This document shows, piece by piece, positions 19,747 through 30,160 of a DNA stretch of 64,000 nt. This DNA comes from Prostheceraeus crozeri. Taxonomy: Eukaryota > Platyhelminthes > Polycladida > Euryleptidae. The first letter of the stretch is position 1, and each line of letters starts with the position of its first letter. The notes under the pieces are model-generated. The model searched no databases, was not told the origin of the DNA, and saw only the letters and a list, made by a program, of their open reading frames with translations. The position numbers were made by a program, and so were the translations under genes. Location: positions 124,001 to 188,000 of the forward strand of contig CAJQUW010009236.1 of assembly GCA_907163375.1 (NCBI GenBank), written 5' to 3'.

Positions 19747-20397
19747 TTAATATTTACTATAATCCTTTCCAACACGCATTGAGCGCCTAGTAGCTCTTTT
19801 TGGTTGAAGATCATCGGGATCATGAAGCTCTCGCTTGACCGCCATCGTGGGTGTTTTACTTTTTGTTTCATCTTGTAAGTGACCCTTGTCCAACTCATTC
19901 ACAGTCGGTCCTCCAATAATATTGTGTGGTACATTTTGATCAGATAAAATTTTCTGAAAATATGACCACCCTTGTGGTGCACCTAGTTTTCGCCTTACAT
20001 CTCTAACAGCATATTGCAGAAGGTCATCTATGTGACTATTTCTAATAACATCACCAGTTGTTTCATCTATTATCTCCCCTCTCTCATTGAACTTCACATG
20101 TGGATCAATGAAGTCAAATAATCGCTCAGCGCGCACACGATATGGTCGAGGTGTTGACAAGGTTATAAATCGTCGCAACTTATCACGAATCTGTCGCCTC
20201 TCATCAATGTTTTCAGCTGCTAACTGCATTCGTCGATAGGGATCCTTAATCTTCTGAATTTCCATATCCTTTTGTGTTAGTTCCTTAAGTTGATTCGTAA
20301 TAGGTTGATCTATATTTTTGACTTCCTGTGCACTTTGTAATGTAGTCAATTGTACATACTCCTCTTGAGGAATGACTACCATCTTTGAATACGACAT
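19747..20397 (-). CDS. conserved Polinton protein of unknown function
   Basis: 216 residues from MSYSKMVVIPQEEYVQL. A charged N-terminal helix with likely coiled coil (about 15-75) is followed by a compact segment LFDFIDPHVKFNERGEII with IDDLLQYAVRDVRRKLGAPQ GWSYF. Proteins of this size and opening (VIPxEEYxxL) occur in metazoan Polintons, to my memory, with no known role. The tail is basic (KRATRRSMRVGK). It is 9-40 nt from the ATPase stop, suggesting one transcription unit. Confidence 0.7.
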   Translation of the reverse strand: MSYSKMVVIPQEEYVQLTTLQSAQEVKNIDQPITNQLKELTQKDMEIQKIKDPYRRMQLAAENIDERRQIRDKLRRFITLSTPRPYRVRAERLFDFIDPHVKFNERGEIIDETTGDVIRNSHIDDLLQYAVRDVRRKLGAPQGWSYFQKILSDQNVPHNIIGGPTVNELDKGHLQDETKSKTPTMAVKRELHDPDDLQPKRATRRSMRVGKDYSKY

Positions 20398-20436
20398 GTT
20401 TGAAAATAATAAGGCAACAAAGTACATTGCTTAAAA

Positions 20437-21072
20437 CTAACTGTGAACCGAGAAAACTGTCATTGGTTCAGCGGAATTAGGTATGATATTTGTTCGAAAT
20501 CGAAGTCGTTCCGGACATTCCTGGGTTAGATCAATAAATAGATAGCCATGTGGTTTCTTAGTTACATCTTCATATATTTTTGAAAGAACTTTAGGTTGTT
20601 GAGGTAATATCTGTCTACTGAGATGATGTATCTGACTGCTGTCTCTTGGATTTTTAAATATTGCCAAATAATGTGTATTCAAACTCCTAGTTCTTTGCTC
20701 TTTCCCTCCATCAAAAATGTTTTGGGTGATATAGATAATAAAAGCTTCCCTATGATGTGCAGTTTGAATGAACATTTCAGTTACATCCTTTGAAGATTTG
20801 CTTTCACGTAATAGATCATCTAATACTAGTAAGTCACCTGCTTTGATGTCTTCAGTTGTCGGTAACCCTTGCTTCACATCATAACCTTTCTGGCGAAGTG
20901 CAGAATGTAGTTGTGGTTGAAATATGCCATAACACCATTTAACTCTTTTAATTTCTTTATTAAACATCTCATTTCTAAATTGTAGTAATTGAGTTACAAA
21001 AGTAGTTTTACCGGACTGACTTGGTCCGGCCACACACATTGTGCGATCAGTGAATAGGCGAAAATCTGTCAT
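20437..21072 (-). CDS. A32-like genome-packaging ATPase (FtsK/HerA type)
   Basis: 211 residues. Walker A GPSQSGKTT at about residues 16-24, Walker B LLVLDDLL near 81, and a sensor-like IYITQNIF near 114, all in the order of Polinton and poxvirus A32-like ATPases that pump DNA into capsids. Full length for the family. It lies within the leftward structural cluster, directly upstream of the unknown 216-residue gene. Confidence 0.93.
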   Translation of the reverse strand: MTDFRLFTDRTMCVAGPSQSGKTTFVTQLLQFRNEMFNKEIKRVKWCYGIFQPQLHSALRQKGYDVKQGLPTTEDIKAGDLLVLDDLLRESKSSKDVTEMFIQTAHHREAFIIYITQNIFDGGKEQRTRSLNTHYLAIFKNPRDSSQIHHLSRQILPQQPKVLSKIYEDVTKKPHGYLFIDLTQECPERLRFRTNIIPNSAEPMTVFSVHS

Positions 21073-21181
21073 CCTGAAATTTCAAAAAGCTTTAAAGACC
21101 AACACCCACCAGTTTGCTTAGAATAAAACAAGTCATGTTCCATAACAACTTTATTTACATTTAGAAACTTTCATTTCACAT

Positions 21182-21928
21182 TCACAGCATTTGTGTTTCC
21201 TCATCAATGTCAGCATTAAAATAACTTCTCGCGTCAATTTGAGCATCTTGGCGTTTCAATTTCAACTTAACACTCCCTTCCTTGGATTTCCGTCCCCGCT
21301 TTTTGCTTTCTTCAACATCCTTCCCATCTTTTGAAGTAGATTTATCGATGGTGATTAAACACTTATCAATCGGCATTGGCTCATAAACCAACTGTAGAAC
21401 TTTCATTTGTAACGATGCCACTTTTCCGGTTGAGCCGTGAGCACCAATGTATAGACCGTTGACGTGTATTAAACCCATGTATCGTCCGCGCTTCAGATCA
21501 TCACACTCCATTGTATTTCCAAGTAGATCGAATGCTTGAAAGTGATCGGACAATTTCAAGAATAGCGTATCGAACTCGGGTAAATCCTTATAGCCACTTC
21601 CTTCCTCTAACGCCTTCCTCCAATGTGTAGGAGCACTTTCGGGCAACACAACGCATTCCTTCGCCAAAGAGTCGATGGTTTTGAGTATCATCTGCTGCCA
21701 TTTCGGAAAGGTTACTCGCATTTGTCTCATGTTGCTATAACCAGATGAAGACATACCATTACTGTGGAAAAATGGAACTTGAAGGTAGAAACCATCGTCA
21801 CCATAGCTCAACGTTTGGAAGTAAAAGGTATTTCCAATCCCTTGAACCTTCCTTGTCGGTCGGAATTTAAAGAGATCACGTTCAAATGAGTCGCTCTCCT
21901 CTCTAACTATAAACATTTTTTGAGACAT
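21182..21928 (-). CDS. unassigned Polinton protein, 248 aa
   Basis: Not recognised. Starts MSQKMFIVREESDSFERDLF, with an aromatic, globular first two thirds (FYFQTLSYGDDGFYLQVPFF; MRVTFPKWQQMILKTID) and a basic linker KKRGRKSKEGSVKLKLKR near residue 210 that could be a nuclear or DNA-binding signal. The fold near 40-75 and 150-185 looks beta-rich and could be another nucleic-acid-binding protein, but this is a guess. Upstream neighbour is the short basic gene at 22078. Confidence 0.7.
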   Translation of the reverse strand: MSQKMFIVREESDSFERDLFKFRPTRKVQGIGNTFYFQTLSYGDDGFYLQVPFFHSNGMSSSGYSNMRQMRVTFPKWQQMILKTIDSLAKECVVLPESAPTHWRKALEEGSGYKDLPEFDTLFLKLSDHFQAFDLLGNTMECDDLKRGRYMGLIHVNGLYIGAHGSTGKVASLQMKVLQLVYEPMPIDKCLITIDKSTSKDGKDVEESKKRGRKSKEGSVKLKLKRQDAQIDARSYFNADIDEETQML

Positions 21929-22077
21929 GATTCAATGTTGTACTTATTCGGAGCTTTTCAACCGTCAGCGATGAATGATAGCTTGAAAGTGATTAAAGAG
22001 TACAAGCGCGTCTCTCTTATATACATATTCACATGAGTCATCAATCAATGATGACGTGTCAATCCATGATTCGTCGT

Positions 22078-22470
22078 CTACAGCAACACTGCGGCACCTG
22101 CTACAACTTTCCCTAGTGGACTGTTGAGTACATTGTAAATGCTGTTTCCAATATCATTCAACATATTCAAAAATCCACCACCTCCACGCTGAACTAAGTT
22201 CCGCCTTTTCATATCACTGCTTCTTGGATTTGAAAATTTTCTAATGCTGTTTAGAGAATCAGTACTCAATAAAGGTTTGTATATTGGGAGGCATTTGTGT
22301 ATTGCAAAAGCCAAATCACGGATGAAATCATCACTTGAGTTTTGAATTAATTTGCACTTAACTTTATTGTTTCGCATGCTGTTTAACTTTCGCAACGCCT
22401 TCTTAAACTGACTTGAAGGTCTAAAAGAACCATTCTTCCGAGAAAAAGATGCCTTTCGTTTTGCAGTCAT
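22078..22470 (-). CDS. small basic protein with Gly-rich hydrophobic tail
   Basis: 130 residues from MTAKRKASFSRKNGSF. A Lys/Arg-rich N-terminal third, a helical middle (DFIRDLAFAIHKCLPI), then KRRNLVQRGGGGFLNML and a hydrophobic end GKVVAGAAVLL. The QRGGG-plus-hydrophobic tail is a common design in Polinton/adenovirus-like small virion proteins (possible pVI/pX analogue), by composition only. Twelve extra codons upstream lack that character. Confidence 0.65.
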   Translation of the reverse strand: MTAKRKASFSRKNGSFRPSSQFKKALRKLNSMRNNKVKCKLIQNSSDDFIRDLAFAIHKCLPIYKPLLSTDSLNSIRKFSNPRSSDMKRRNLVQRGGGGFLNMLNDIGNSIYNVLNSPLGKVVAGAAVLL

Positions 22471-22531
22471 TTTTATTGTGTTAAAAGCATTTATGAAAAT
22501 ACACATTTTTGCTTAGTTCCATGCAACAAAG

Positions 22532-23143
22532 TCAAACGGTAACAGATGGTAGGTCGTAGTCATCAACATCACTCAAAGTCTGAGTCGTTGCAGTTATAAG
22601 CTGTTCTATATTACACATTAAATCCTTTGATAGAGGACAGCATGAACAGCATGGTTTTGAAGCGAAGACTTTTAAAAGATTAGCATAGTATGCTCTAAAC
22701 TTGATTATGTCCCGGTCATCTTGCACTGCCACATTGACGCTCATCGATGGGGGTCCGGTAAACATGTCCACCTTGAATTTACCACCATTTTCATCATAGT
22801 GGCTAAATACGATTATATCATGCAAACAAGTCTTCAATTTCCGTGTTCTCATTTCACAATAGCAACGAGAACTCTGTGGAATAGCTTCCGTCAAACTCAG
22901 AGGCTTGAACACTTCATCGAGCCAAAATCGTAGTACTCGCGTAAGGGCATTGGTCAATATCCTCATTAAGAGTTTCTGAAGTTCAATATCATCTTCACAA
23001 TGATAGAATGTGACAATATCCTCCATCAGATCTATGAGATCAGCTTTGTAACCAATAACATCATTTGCAGAGTAGAAAATCTTGCTAGTAAACAGATTGT
23101 CTTTGTGAATAATTGAAACAGGAATGATCGTGGTAAATGGCAT
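22532..23143 (-). CDS. unassigned Polinton protein, 203 aa
   Basis: Not recognised. Starts MPFTTIIPVSIIHKDNLF, is acidic and helical from 30 to 85, has CYCEM near 95 and a cysteine cluster CCSCC near 166, and ends DDYDLPSVTV. No membrane segment. The cysteines could bind metal or form disulfides. It sits between the RING gene and the small basic gene. Confidence 0.65.
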   Translation of the reverse strand: MPFTTIIPVSIIHKDNLFTSKIFYSANDVIGYKADLIDLMEDIVTFYHCEDDIELQKLLMRILTNALTRVLRFWLDEVFKPLSLTEAIPQSSRCYCEMRTRKLKTCLHDIIVFSHYDENGGKFKVDMFTGPPSMSVNVAVQDDRDIIKFRAYYANLLKVFASKPCCSCCPLSKDLMCNIEQLITATTQTLSDVDDYDLPSVTV

Positions 23144-23253
23144 GTTTATTAATGTCTACAATCCTCAACAAGTATGGTTGTAATAGAAGTGTGATAATCT
23201 TATATACAAAAGCTGCACAATAGCAACCAATCACAGACACGCATGATGACTCA

Positions 23254-23760
23254 TCATGAACGATATACAGTGACTGTTGAAATTATTTCTTCATCACAAA
23301 GGGGACAAAATGTAGTTTCCAAGGGTATATAGCATGTAGAACACATGACAAAATGAGAACATGGTAAGAAGAGAAGGGATTTTTCCCGTTCAAAACACCT
23401 AATGCAGTTCCGTTCACATAATAGTTTAAACGTCTCTGTTTCTAATTTCTTTCTGAAGTCACTTTCATTGTTAGAACATTTTGATAGATCAATTGAAGGT
23501 TTCACTTTTTTTATCTCCGTTTCAGAAAGTTCCAATTTCATCCTCCTAATTTCACTGTCTTTATAATGTAGCATTGAGAAATCTTCTATCCAACTACGAT
23601 CCAATTTAGCATTCATGGTATGCTCATCCAGATCCATTAGTCGTTCAACTAAATCACCAGGTTTGATATTTTCATTTAGATTTGTAACAGTTTCTATAGC
23701 CTTTAGCGAATAACCAAGGTCTCTTGCAACAATCCATGAAATTGGGAAACTAACCATCAA
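23254..23760 (-). CDS. IAP-tail-like RING finger protein (possible ubiquitin ligase)
   Basis: 168 residues. The C-terminal 50 form a complete C3HC4 RING: CERNCIRC, then LFLPCSHFVMCSTC and CPLCDEEI, closest in style to the RING of inhibitor-of-apoptosis (IAP) proteins. The N-terminal segment WIVARDLGYSLKAIETV with DLVERLMDL resembles the UBA domain that precedes the RING in IAPs. No BIR domain is present. Viral and host IAP RINGs move ubiquitin onto partners and can limit cell death. First gene inside the right terminal repeat; probably host-derived. Confidence 0.75.
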   Translation of the reverse strand: MMVSFPISWIVARDLGYSLKAIETVTNLNENIKPGDLVERLMDLDEHTMNAKLDRSWIEDFSMLHYKDSEIRRMKLELSETEIKKVKPSIDLSKCSNNESDFRKKLETETFKLLCERNCIRCFEREKSLLFLPCSHFVMCSTCYIPLETTFCPLCDEEIISTVTVYRS

Positions 23761-23791
23761 GCAACTTCCACGTATTTATAACTTAACCTAG

Positions 23792-24163
23792 TTATGAAAA
23801 TAAATAAAATTGTCATCATAGTCACAATGGCCACAATTGTCGCATTCGAGCAAGCAGTCTCAAAACAAACACCTGTTTAAGTACCGAAATAGATGTTCGC
23901 ATCCCTATTCTAATTCACATACTCTAATTCAATTTCGGAACAAGCCGTTCCGAATCATTGAGTATTATCTCAATTCTCCTATCAATCGGAACGCGGTTCC
24001 TATTTACATGTTCCTATCCATGTTCGCATCCATTCGCAATTCGGAACATGTTCATATCCATGTTCGCATTCGCAATTCGGAACATGTTCGCATTGGCAAT
24101 TCGGAACACATGTTCCAATCCATGTTCGCATCCACTATCAGTGCGTCCGCAATTCTAACTACT
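23792..24163 (-). repeat. Polinton right terminal inverted repeat
   Basis: 372 bp, inverse of 3615-3986, ending ...CAATTCTAACTACT just before the target duplication CTTGTC. Near-identity between copies supports recent insertion. Confidence 0.95.
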
Positions 24164-25471
24164 CTTGTCTCAGTGTCCAATGAGATTCGCTTGTGTATGA
24201 GGTAGCTGAAGTGATGTAGATGGGTGCATGCTTCAACCAGCAATGCAAGCAACGACTACAGCGCGTCATCGTAGACTAGACCAGAGCTGGAAAAATTCCC
24301 CTGAATTTTTTAATTCCAATTCCAGTCGAAACAGTTCAATTCAATTCAATTCCAATTCCATGATAAAATTCAATTCCGATAGTTGCATGACGCGTATAGT
24401 GTATTATGCTAATGTATCTAACGTTTGGTCGTTTGAATCTAACCCATGTGCCCTTATCCTATCCTCGTTGTTCCTGTGTGCCGTTCCCTGCGTCGTTTCT
24501 ATGTTCGTTCGCATGTTCATAATTCATATTTCTTGTGTACATGTATGCATGTAGCCAGTCAGCCTACGCCAATTCCGTTTCGTAAAGGAGATATTCAATA
24601 TCTCGTGAAAAAAATTAAATTAAATTAACAGTCAGCAAAGAATCAAAAACTGAGAGAAAGAGAGAGAGAGAGAGATGAGATGCGAAGAAATCTATTAATA
24701 AACTGACAGAAGAAGAAATTCAATGTGCGAATAACGTGATTGTTGATGAAAGAAAAACGACGATTAGAATGATATCATGAAAACTAATAAATGGTCCATG
24801 TTAAAAAAGGAGATTAAAAATTCCGTGATAAGAGCGAAATGAGGTCATGTCGAAAGCTAACGAGCAGAGATTAAAAGAAACTCTTTCAATTTTCAAAAGA
24901 AAATGGATTTATCGTCAAGTCTCGAAAATTTGTATAAATTAGAAACGATGAGAAATTGACACAACAACAATTACCAACAACAACATACACGACATCTTCA
25001 GTAGCTGTTAGAAGAACTCCGGGCTCTCGAGGTGTAACTTAACAGAAGTAGTAACAACAACTGCCTACCAGCGAACAACAACATAGCAGCGTACGCGGCA
25101 ACACATCAGCGAGCGCGATTGAAGACTGACGGTATAGCCTAAGTGACACTGATATTTATGATATTATTTTGGTATAAGTGAGTCCGATCGAATTGAAGTG
25201 AATTCAACATTAAGAAGTGAACTGTAAGTGTAAAGCTTTTCTTTTATCGTTGAGTATCGTATCTGTATAACTATAGTCTTGAAAATTAATATTGTTAATT
25301 GTTGTGATCGGAAGTTGAATAATAGTTCATAAATAATTAATTCATTAATTATTAGAATAATTTGTTGACACTGTCTATATTGTGATTTGAACTGACACGG
25401 TTGCTGCCCTTCAATGCAGTGTTAATTTTCCTCTTTCCAAACCAATTGTTTTTCGTGTGTACAACATTTAA

Positions 25472-28196
25472 CCTTCTAACGGTAATGAAACAAAATCACA
25501 CTAACGGTAAATGGGGTCAGCGTATGACCCCACTGGTTCTAATATCAATTATTCCCCAATTATAAGCAAAATTGCGTCTTCTGTAGGCTGCAGTTGTAAT
25601 AAGCGTTGTACCAGTAAATCTTAGAACATGCAAATAGGCTTATTTTATGCATGCTACTGCATGTGCAATGTGCAAAGAGGTCATAATAGTAAATGGGGTC
25701 ATAGGCTGACCCCACGTATCCACAGTGTAATAATAATTATCTCCACAGTTATAATAAACATCAATAATAAACATAATTGCGTCGCAAGTAGCCGGTTGTA
25801 GTAGCAAACGTTGTATATCATGTTTTGGCACTATAGGCTGAGTACAGCTGAGCGTATTTTGTGGATGTATGTACGTGCAATCTGCAATGTAAAGTCATGT
25901 ACTGTTCCTGGTACTGGTTGCTGCTCCGTTTTCCTTTCAGAACTATGAAACATTTTGAATTGTTTGCGTCATTATATCCCACATATTGTCTGTAGTCAAA
26001 ACAAAGTAAATTATATCTAAAACTTAATACGTTGTCTATCAAAAATACTATACATGTAATTGCAAACCCCATGTGCAGTCTAGGACATGAGTCACAGAAA
26101 ATGTGATCTTTGCAGATAAAAGTAGTACAAACACTGCACCTTACTGTAGCTTTCCTGTCCAAATTCCTTGGGCATGATTTGCAACGTCCACGCTTTGGGG
26201 AAGAATCCCCAGTTGCATTCAGTTTTAATCTGGGCTGAAGAGGACCTTGGACTTCGTCTGGACAGCGTCTTCCGACGAAATCTTCAATCAATTGAGAGCC
26301 GAGATCAAATAGAAACATCCGCCGACGATGACTCTTGCTTTTGTTGTACTCAACCAAGGAGGTGTAAACAATAAATGAATTTACTGCAGCAGTGTCGATG
26401 ATAAAAGAAAATACCACCATGGGCCATCGACGAGTCCTCTTGCAGCTAATGTGCTGATGAGTTTGTCCAAGGTGTCGACCCCACCTTTTGTGGATTTATA
26501 GTGTTCCACGATTTCTGGTTTACCTCGATCTCCAATTGTTCCTTCTCCGAGGTGCTGTGAGCTTAGGAGCAAAACCTGTTTACCCTTTCGTGAAGAGAAG
26601 GCGACTTAAGTTGCTTCCTGTTTGTAGAAGAACTTACATTCTCCTTCCTTCAAGTGCAGCTGGTTTGCCATTGGAGGCAATTCTCTTCTGTGCTTTCGAA
26701 TTGTCCCCACCATCGATAAATTGTTCCGTCGTAATTCTCTGCATGTTTGCAGAGAAGTATAGAAGTTATCTGTCGTGACATTCCTTCCGCTTCCTGAAAT
26801 TGGCTTTGTCAATTCAAGAACAACTTTTTGCGATAAATTCTTGGTAACTTCATTACCCACTTTGACCAGATAAGGAATGATAGCAAGTGCGTAGAATGAC
26901 GTGGAACAAGTCATAACAAAAAACTTGATCCCATATTTTGCAGGTTTTAGAGGCATCTATTGCCTAAATGAACAGCGTCCACGGAGCAATATCAAGGATT
27001 CATCGATGGTGACACATTCATGAGGCACAAAATGGTTAGGGAGTTGCTTTGTAAAACGTTCGAAGAAGTCACGGATAGGTGCAAACTTGTCACATCTTCT
27101 TCTCGTTGATCTAGTGTCTTTGTCGTCGAAACGAAGAACACGTGTCAGTAATTGGAAACGATAAAGCTTCATCGTCTCAAAGAAGTCTATTTCGGAATCG
27201 TCACTCTCGTCGTCAATAGAATAATCATTGTCGTCATTTGAAGGGCCATCAATTCCTGAAACAAAGAACGTACTGCCTCTGCAGCAGCGCGACGCTTTGG
27301 CCGAGAAGACATATACGATGGAAGTCCTGTTGATGCAGTCGAATTGTCCGAAGCGGAGCAGTCGATATCAAGTAACTCGCGAAGAGTGTGGGCTGATACA
27401 TGCCTTCCTTTAAGAAAACTAGGGTCTGTGATTGAACCCTTGGAGCAATCGTCTTCAAGGTCACTTGTCAGATAATCGTGTGTTACTTCGCTCTCTCGTG
27501 TCTCTGTACTTCGAAATCACGCGACCACCGATGCTGCGATGCATCGAGGTCACGTGATGGGTGCAGAAGCGGATTGCTTGAGTCAGAGCAGCATGCGGTA
27601 ATAAATATAATTGATGATTCGGAATGATGATTTCGTAATATAGACTGTTATAAATTGGCTGTAGACCCACCACTACCAAGAAAATGCGTAGGTAGCCTAT
27701 ATATGCATAGGCCTACACTCTAATAATGGAGATAGGAACAATCTGTAAAACCTAGCTCACTTGAAAGAAACTAGTAAGAAAATTTTTTCAAGAAACAACA
27801 ATCTTATACATACTCTAGGTCTAAATGTAGACTAGGCTTACAGTTGTAATGAGACACTTGACCCAATAAAATGTTCAAATTATTGGTTCGATATGTCAAG
27901 TCAATGCCGGCAGTATCAAAATAGTCGCTTCTAACAACTTGATCATGATATAGCCTTTCGTAAATTACAATGTTGGACGGGGATCAGCATATGACCCCAC
28001 ATTGCCATTAGTGTATTTTTTTTAATTTTGAAGCCGATGAGCGATGTAGATAAGGACAGCGATAATCCAAATAGCACTTATTTTGAGCATAACATACTCT
28101 GAGAATTGTCACAAGCAGTTAGCCATATTCAGTCATGTTTACTTAATAAACATGATCATGAAAAATGAGGTGGGGTCATACGCTGACCCCAATAGG
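25472..28196 (-). mobile_element. decayed piggyBac nested in the second hAT
   Basis: TTAA on both sides (25468-25471, 28197-28200) and inverted ends CCTTCTAACGG / CCTATTGGGG. Palindromic GGGGTCAGCGTATGACCCC lies near both ends, with inner copies near 25694 and 27975 and a short AACGG repeat at the left end. The inside holds the broken minus-strand transposase. About 2.7 kb. Confidence 0.88.
25818..27464 (-). pseudogene. piggyBac transposase remnant
   Basis: On the minus strand, family segments appear in order over several frames: MKLYRFQLLTRVLRFDDKDT, then a segment with FVPHECVTIDESLILLRGRC (first catalytic Asp), MPLKPAKYGIKFF, ISGSGRNVTTDNFYTS (second Asp), and YKSTKGGVDTLDKL (third Asp). 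The C-terminal cysteine domain RCKSCPRNLDRKATVRCSVC is followed by CKDH. Several frameshifts and stops separate them, so it is dead. The order and spacing match a full-length transposase. Confidence 0.9.
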
Positions 28197-28784
28197 TTAA
28201 GTTAATCTCCAATTCTTATACTTAATTCAATTGAACTTAATTATTGAACTAAATTCAACAATTGTTTTATTTTGATTAATTATCTTACTTGATAAATAAC
28301 TAAATAACAGATTGAACAAAGATGATTGTCTTTTCATTGTTTGCTTAATCGCTGAATTAACATTGTCCGGGGGCTGTAGGCCCATCGAAGTCACAATTGA
28401 CACCCTTTATTCAACAATTGAAGAAAGCTGTCTTTGTCGATCTATATCTCTCTCTTATCTCTGCGTGCAGTTAACTCAACGGCCGAGTACTGCGATTTCA
28501 AATTTTGTACAAATAGATTTATCACAGGTCTATCGAAAAAGTGGAATTGAGGTTTATCAAGGTCAATTCCAATTCCAGTAGATTTAAATATCGTCAATTC
28601 CAATTCCGATGAAAAATGGAATTAATTTCGGGTCGGAATTAATTCCAATTCCGACTTTTCCAACTCTGGACTAGACGTCACACTGACTCGTATTGTGTTC
28701 ACGATCACGTTGTGTGGGTAGGAATTCGATGGATGTATATCCAGCAGTATAGTGGTAGTAGCTGCGGTAAGACAACGAGCAGCC

Positions 28785-29173
28785 ATGAGCTGGAACAGCG
28801 GATCTCGCAGTGCCGCCTGTTGGAAACATTTTGACATTATTATCAAGGACGGAAAAAAATTATCGCACTGCAAATTGTGTGAGATGACCTTCGCATATTC
28901 TGGGAGCACCACGAACATGTTGAAACATTTGGGCGATGCTCATCGACTGATTATTGAGAACTCGTGTGATTTAAAACGAGACGCCGCCAGACGGCTGAAA
29001 AAATCGACTGTGAATGTGGATCTCGAGTGCGACGCGGCTGCTGACGCAACCCAGCAGTGCTGCCGCTGAACGGGTGTTCAGCACATCGGAAAACATTTAC
29101 AGCACTAAGAGGTCGAACTAGTCCCGAAAAATGCCTCCAAACAATTGTTTTTGCACGAAAATATAAAATTTTT
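28785..29173 (+). pseudogene. hAT transposase remnant (BED finger fused to hATC end)
   Basis: MSWNSGSRSAACWKHFDII opens a BED zinc finger (CKLCEMTF...TTNMLKHLGDAH). After about 90 codons it jumps to the C-terminal dimerisation motif PSSAAAERVFSTSENIYS TKRS, a stop, and then a SPEK-like tail. The central catalytic part is missing. It belongs to the outer hAT, whose right end lies 640 bp downstream. The 640 bp between contain no gene. Confidence 0.88.
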
Positions 29174-29814
29174 GTTGTCACTTGGAAGAATATATTAGAG
29201 ATTTGCTTTGAGATGGTCTTGTACATGCAAATTTCCACGAACAAATATGTAGCTGTTGTGTGCTATGTAATTGACAATACGTGTATATGACAGTCTGTAA
29301 GTCCTAACTTAAAGACTGTCATATATTGTCAAATGCATATTTCTCTCATTACATCCGGGTGTATGATGCGGGTCTATCATGTTCCTAATGGTGCGAAAAC
29401 GCTTTGTCTTTATCATGTTATTTAGATGAAAATTATAAAGGAAGAAATAATAGAAGTCCGCTATCCTAGAAAAGTACATCACTACATCACACTTACTGAA
29501 AAATAATTAAAAACTTTAATTGGCTTTAGCATACAATACACTACGAGCTTACATGCGACATACAATGCAACGTAAAATGTATTAACACGAAAAGCGAATA
29601 TTAATACCCACCATTTGAAAGCCATTATGGTATTCTGTGCCGTCTTCGCTGTCGAAAAAGACAGACAGGCGACCAAAATATCCCCCCTTGGTAGTTGAAT
29701 GGATAATACTTTCTTTCTATACATAATTCAGTAATACGCTACTACCCACGTAAATGCTGCTGTCAAACCGCGCAGTTGGTTAACTGCTCGAGCGGTTGAC
29801 CGCGCCTGGCCCTG

Positions 29815-30160
29815 TTCTTTGCAAGTATGGGTCTAGTGCAAGTTGCGGACTTAGGTGACTGTCTATTAGAGGCTGGTGGTCAAGAATGCCGGTCTATCAG
29901 AGGCATTTTTCTTTTAGAGGTGCAGCTTCATTGGAGGTAGTAGTCGACCAGAGGGAGATGGTCTATGACAGGATGGCAGCCTCTTACAGGATAGTGGTCC
30001 ATTAGATGTGATGGCCTATCAGAAGCATTGTGCTTTTAGGGGTTCCGGACTATGGAGGCCTATTAGTACATTTAGAGGATGAAAATCTATTTCAGGGTGA
30101 TGCAGGATGGTGATCTAGTAGCAATTATCGATCTGTTATAGGATCTCCATGAAAATTAAG
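29815..30160 (+). repeat. degenerate minisatellite, right part
   Basis: Continues the 17-22 bp GGTCTATTAGAGG-type units seen at 3237-3426, becoming more irregular to the right. Begins with the right target duplication TTCTTTGC. Confidence 0.8.

Larger units (their letters stand above)
3615..24163. mobile_element. Polinton/Maverick, near-complete, young
   Basis: A 20,549-bp element starts AGTAGTTAGAATTGCGG, ends in its inverse, and is flanked by an exact 6-bp duplication CTTGTC (3609-3614 and 24164-24169). The 372-bp terminal inverted repeats are almost identical, so insertion was recent on the element's own clock. It encodes the Polinton hallmark set: protein-primed PolB, retroviral-type integrase with chromodomain, adenain-like protease, A32-like packaging ATPase, hexon-like and penton-like capsid proteins, and a basic core protein. 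Genes run rightward up to 14462 and leftward from 23760, meeting near 14.5 kb. It looks close to whole, with about one visible break. It sits inside the outer hAT. Confidence 0.96.
24282..28668. mobile_element. second hAT element, non-autonomous
   Basis: Left end CAGAGCTGGAAAAATTCC; right end in reverse complement CAGAGTTGGAAAAGTCGG; exact 8-bp duplication GACTAGAC at 24274-24281 and 28669-28676. Subterminal regions are full of AATTCCAATTCC motifs on both sides. Without the nested piggyBac it is about 1.66 kb and I see no transposase in it. It contains a short (GA)n run near 24655. It inserted into the outer hAT's transposase region. Confidence 0.92.
3427..29814 (+). mobile_element. outer hAT element, host of three nested insertions
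   Basis: The left end reads CAGGGCCAGGCGCGGTTAAC; the right end, in reverse complement, reads CAGGGCCAGGCGCGGTCAAC. The 8-bp flanks are CTCTTTGC (3419-3426) and TTCTTTGC (29815-29822), seven of eight alike, as expected for a hAT target duplication. Without its insertions the element is only about 1.4 kb: 3427-3614, 24170-24281 and 28677-29814. It keeps an N-terminal BED finger and a C-terminal hATC fragment of its transposase at 28785-29173. It is therefore an internally deleted, non-autonomous hAT that later received a Polinton and a second hAT. Confidence 0.88.

Noticed and set aside
24228-24554. A 108-codon frame at the left end of the second hAT
   Set aside because: It crosses the hAT end and its low-complexity AATTCC motifs; no family likeness.
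28785-29173. A host BED-finger gene
   Set aside because: It lies between matching hAT ends and ends in a hATC fragment, so it is a transposase remnant.
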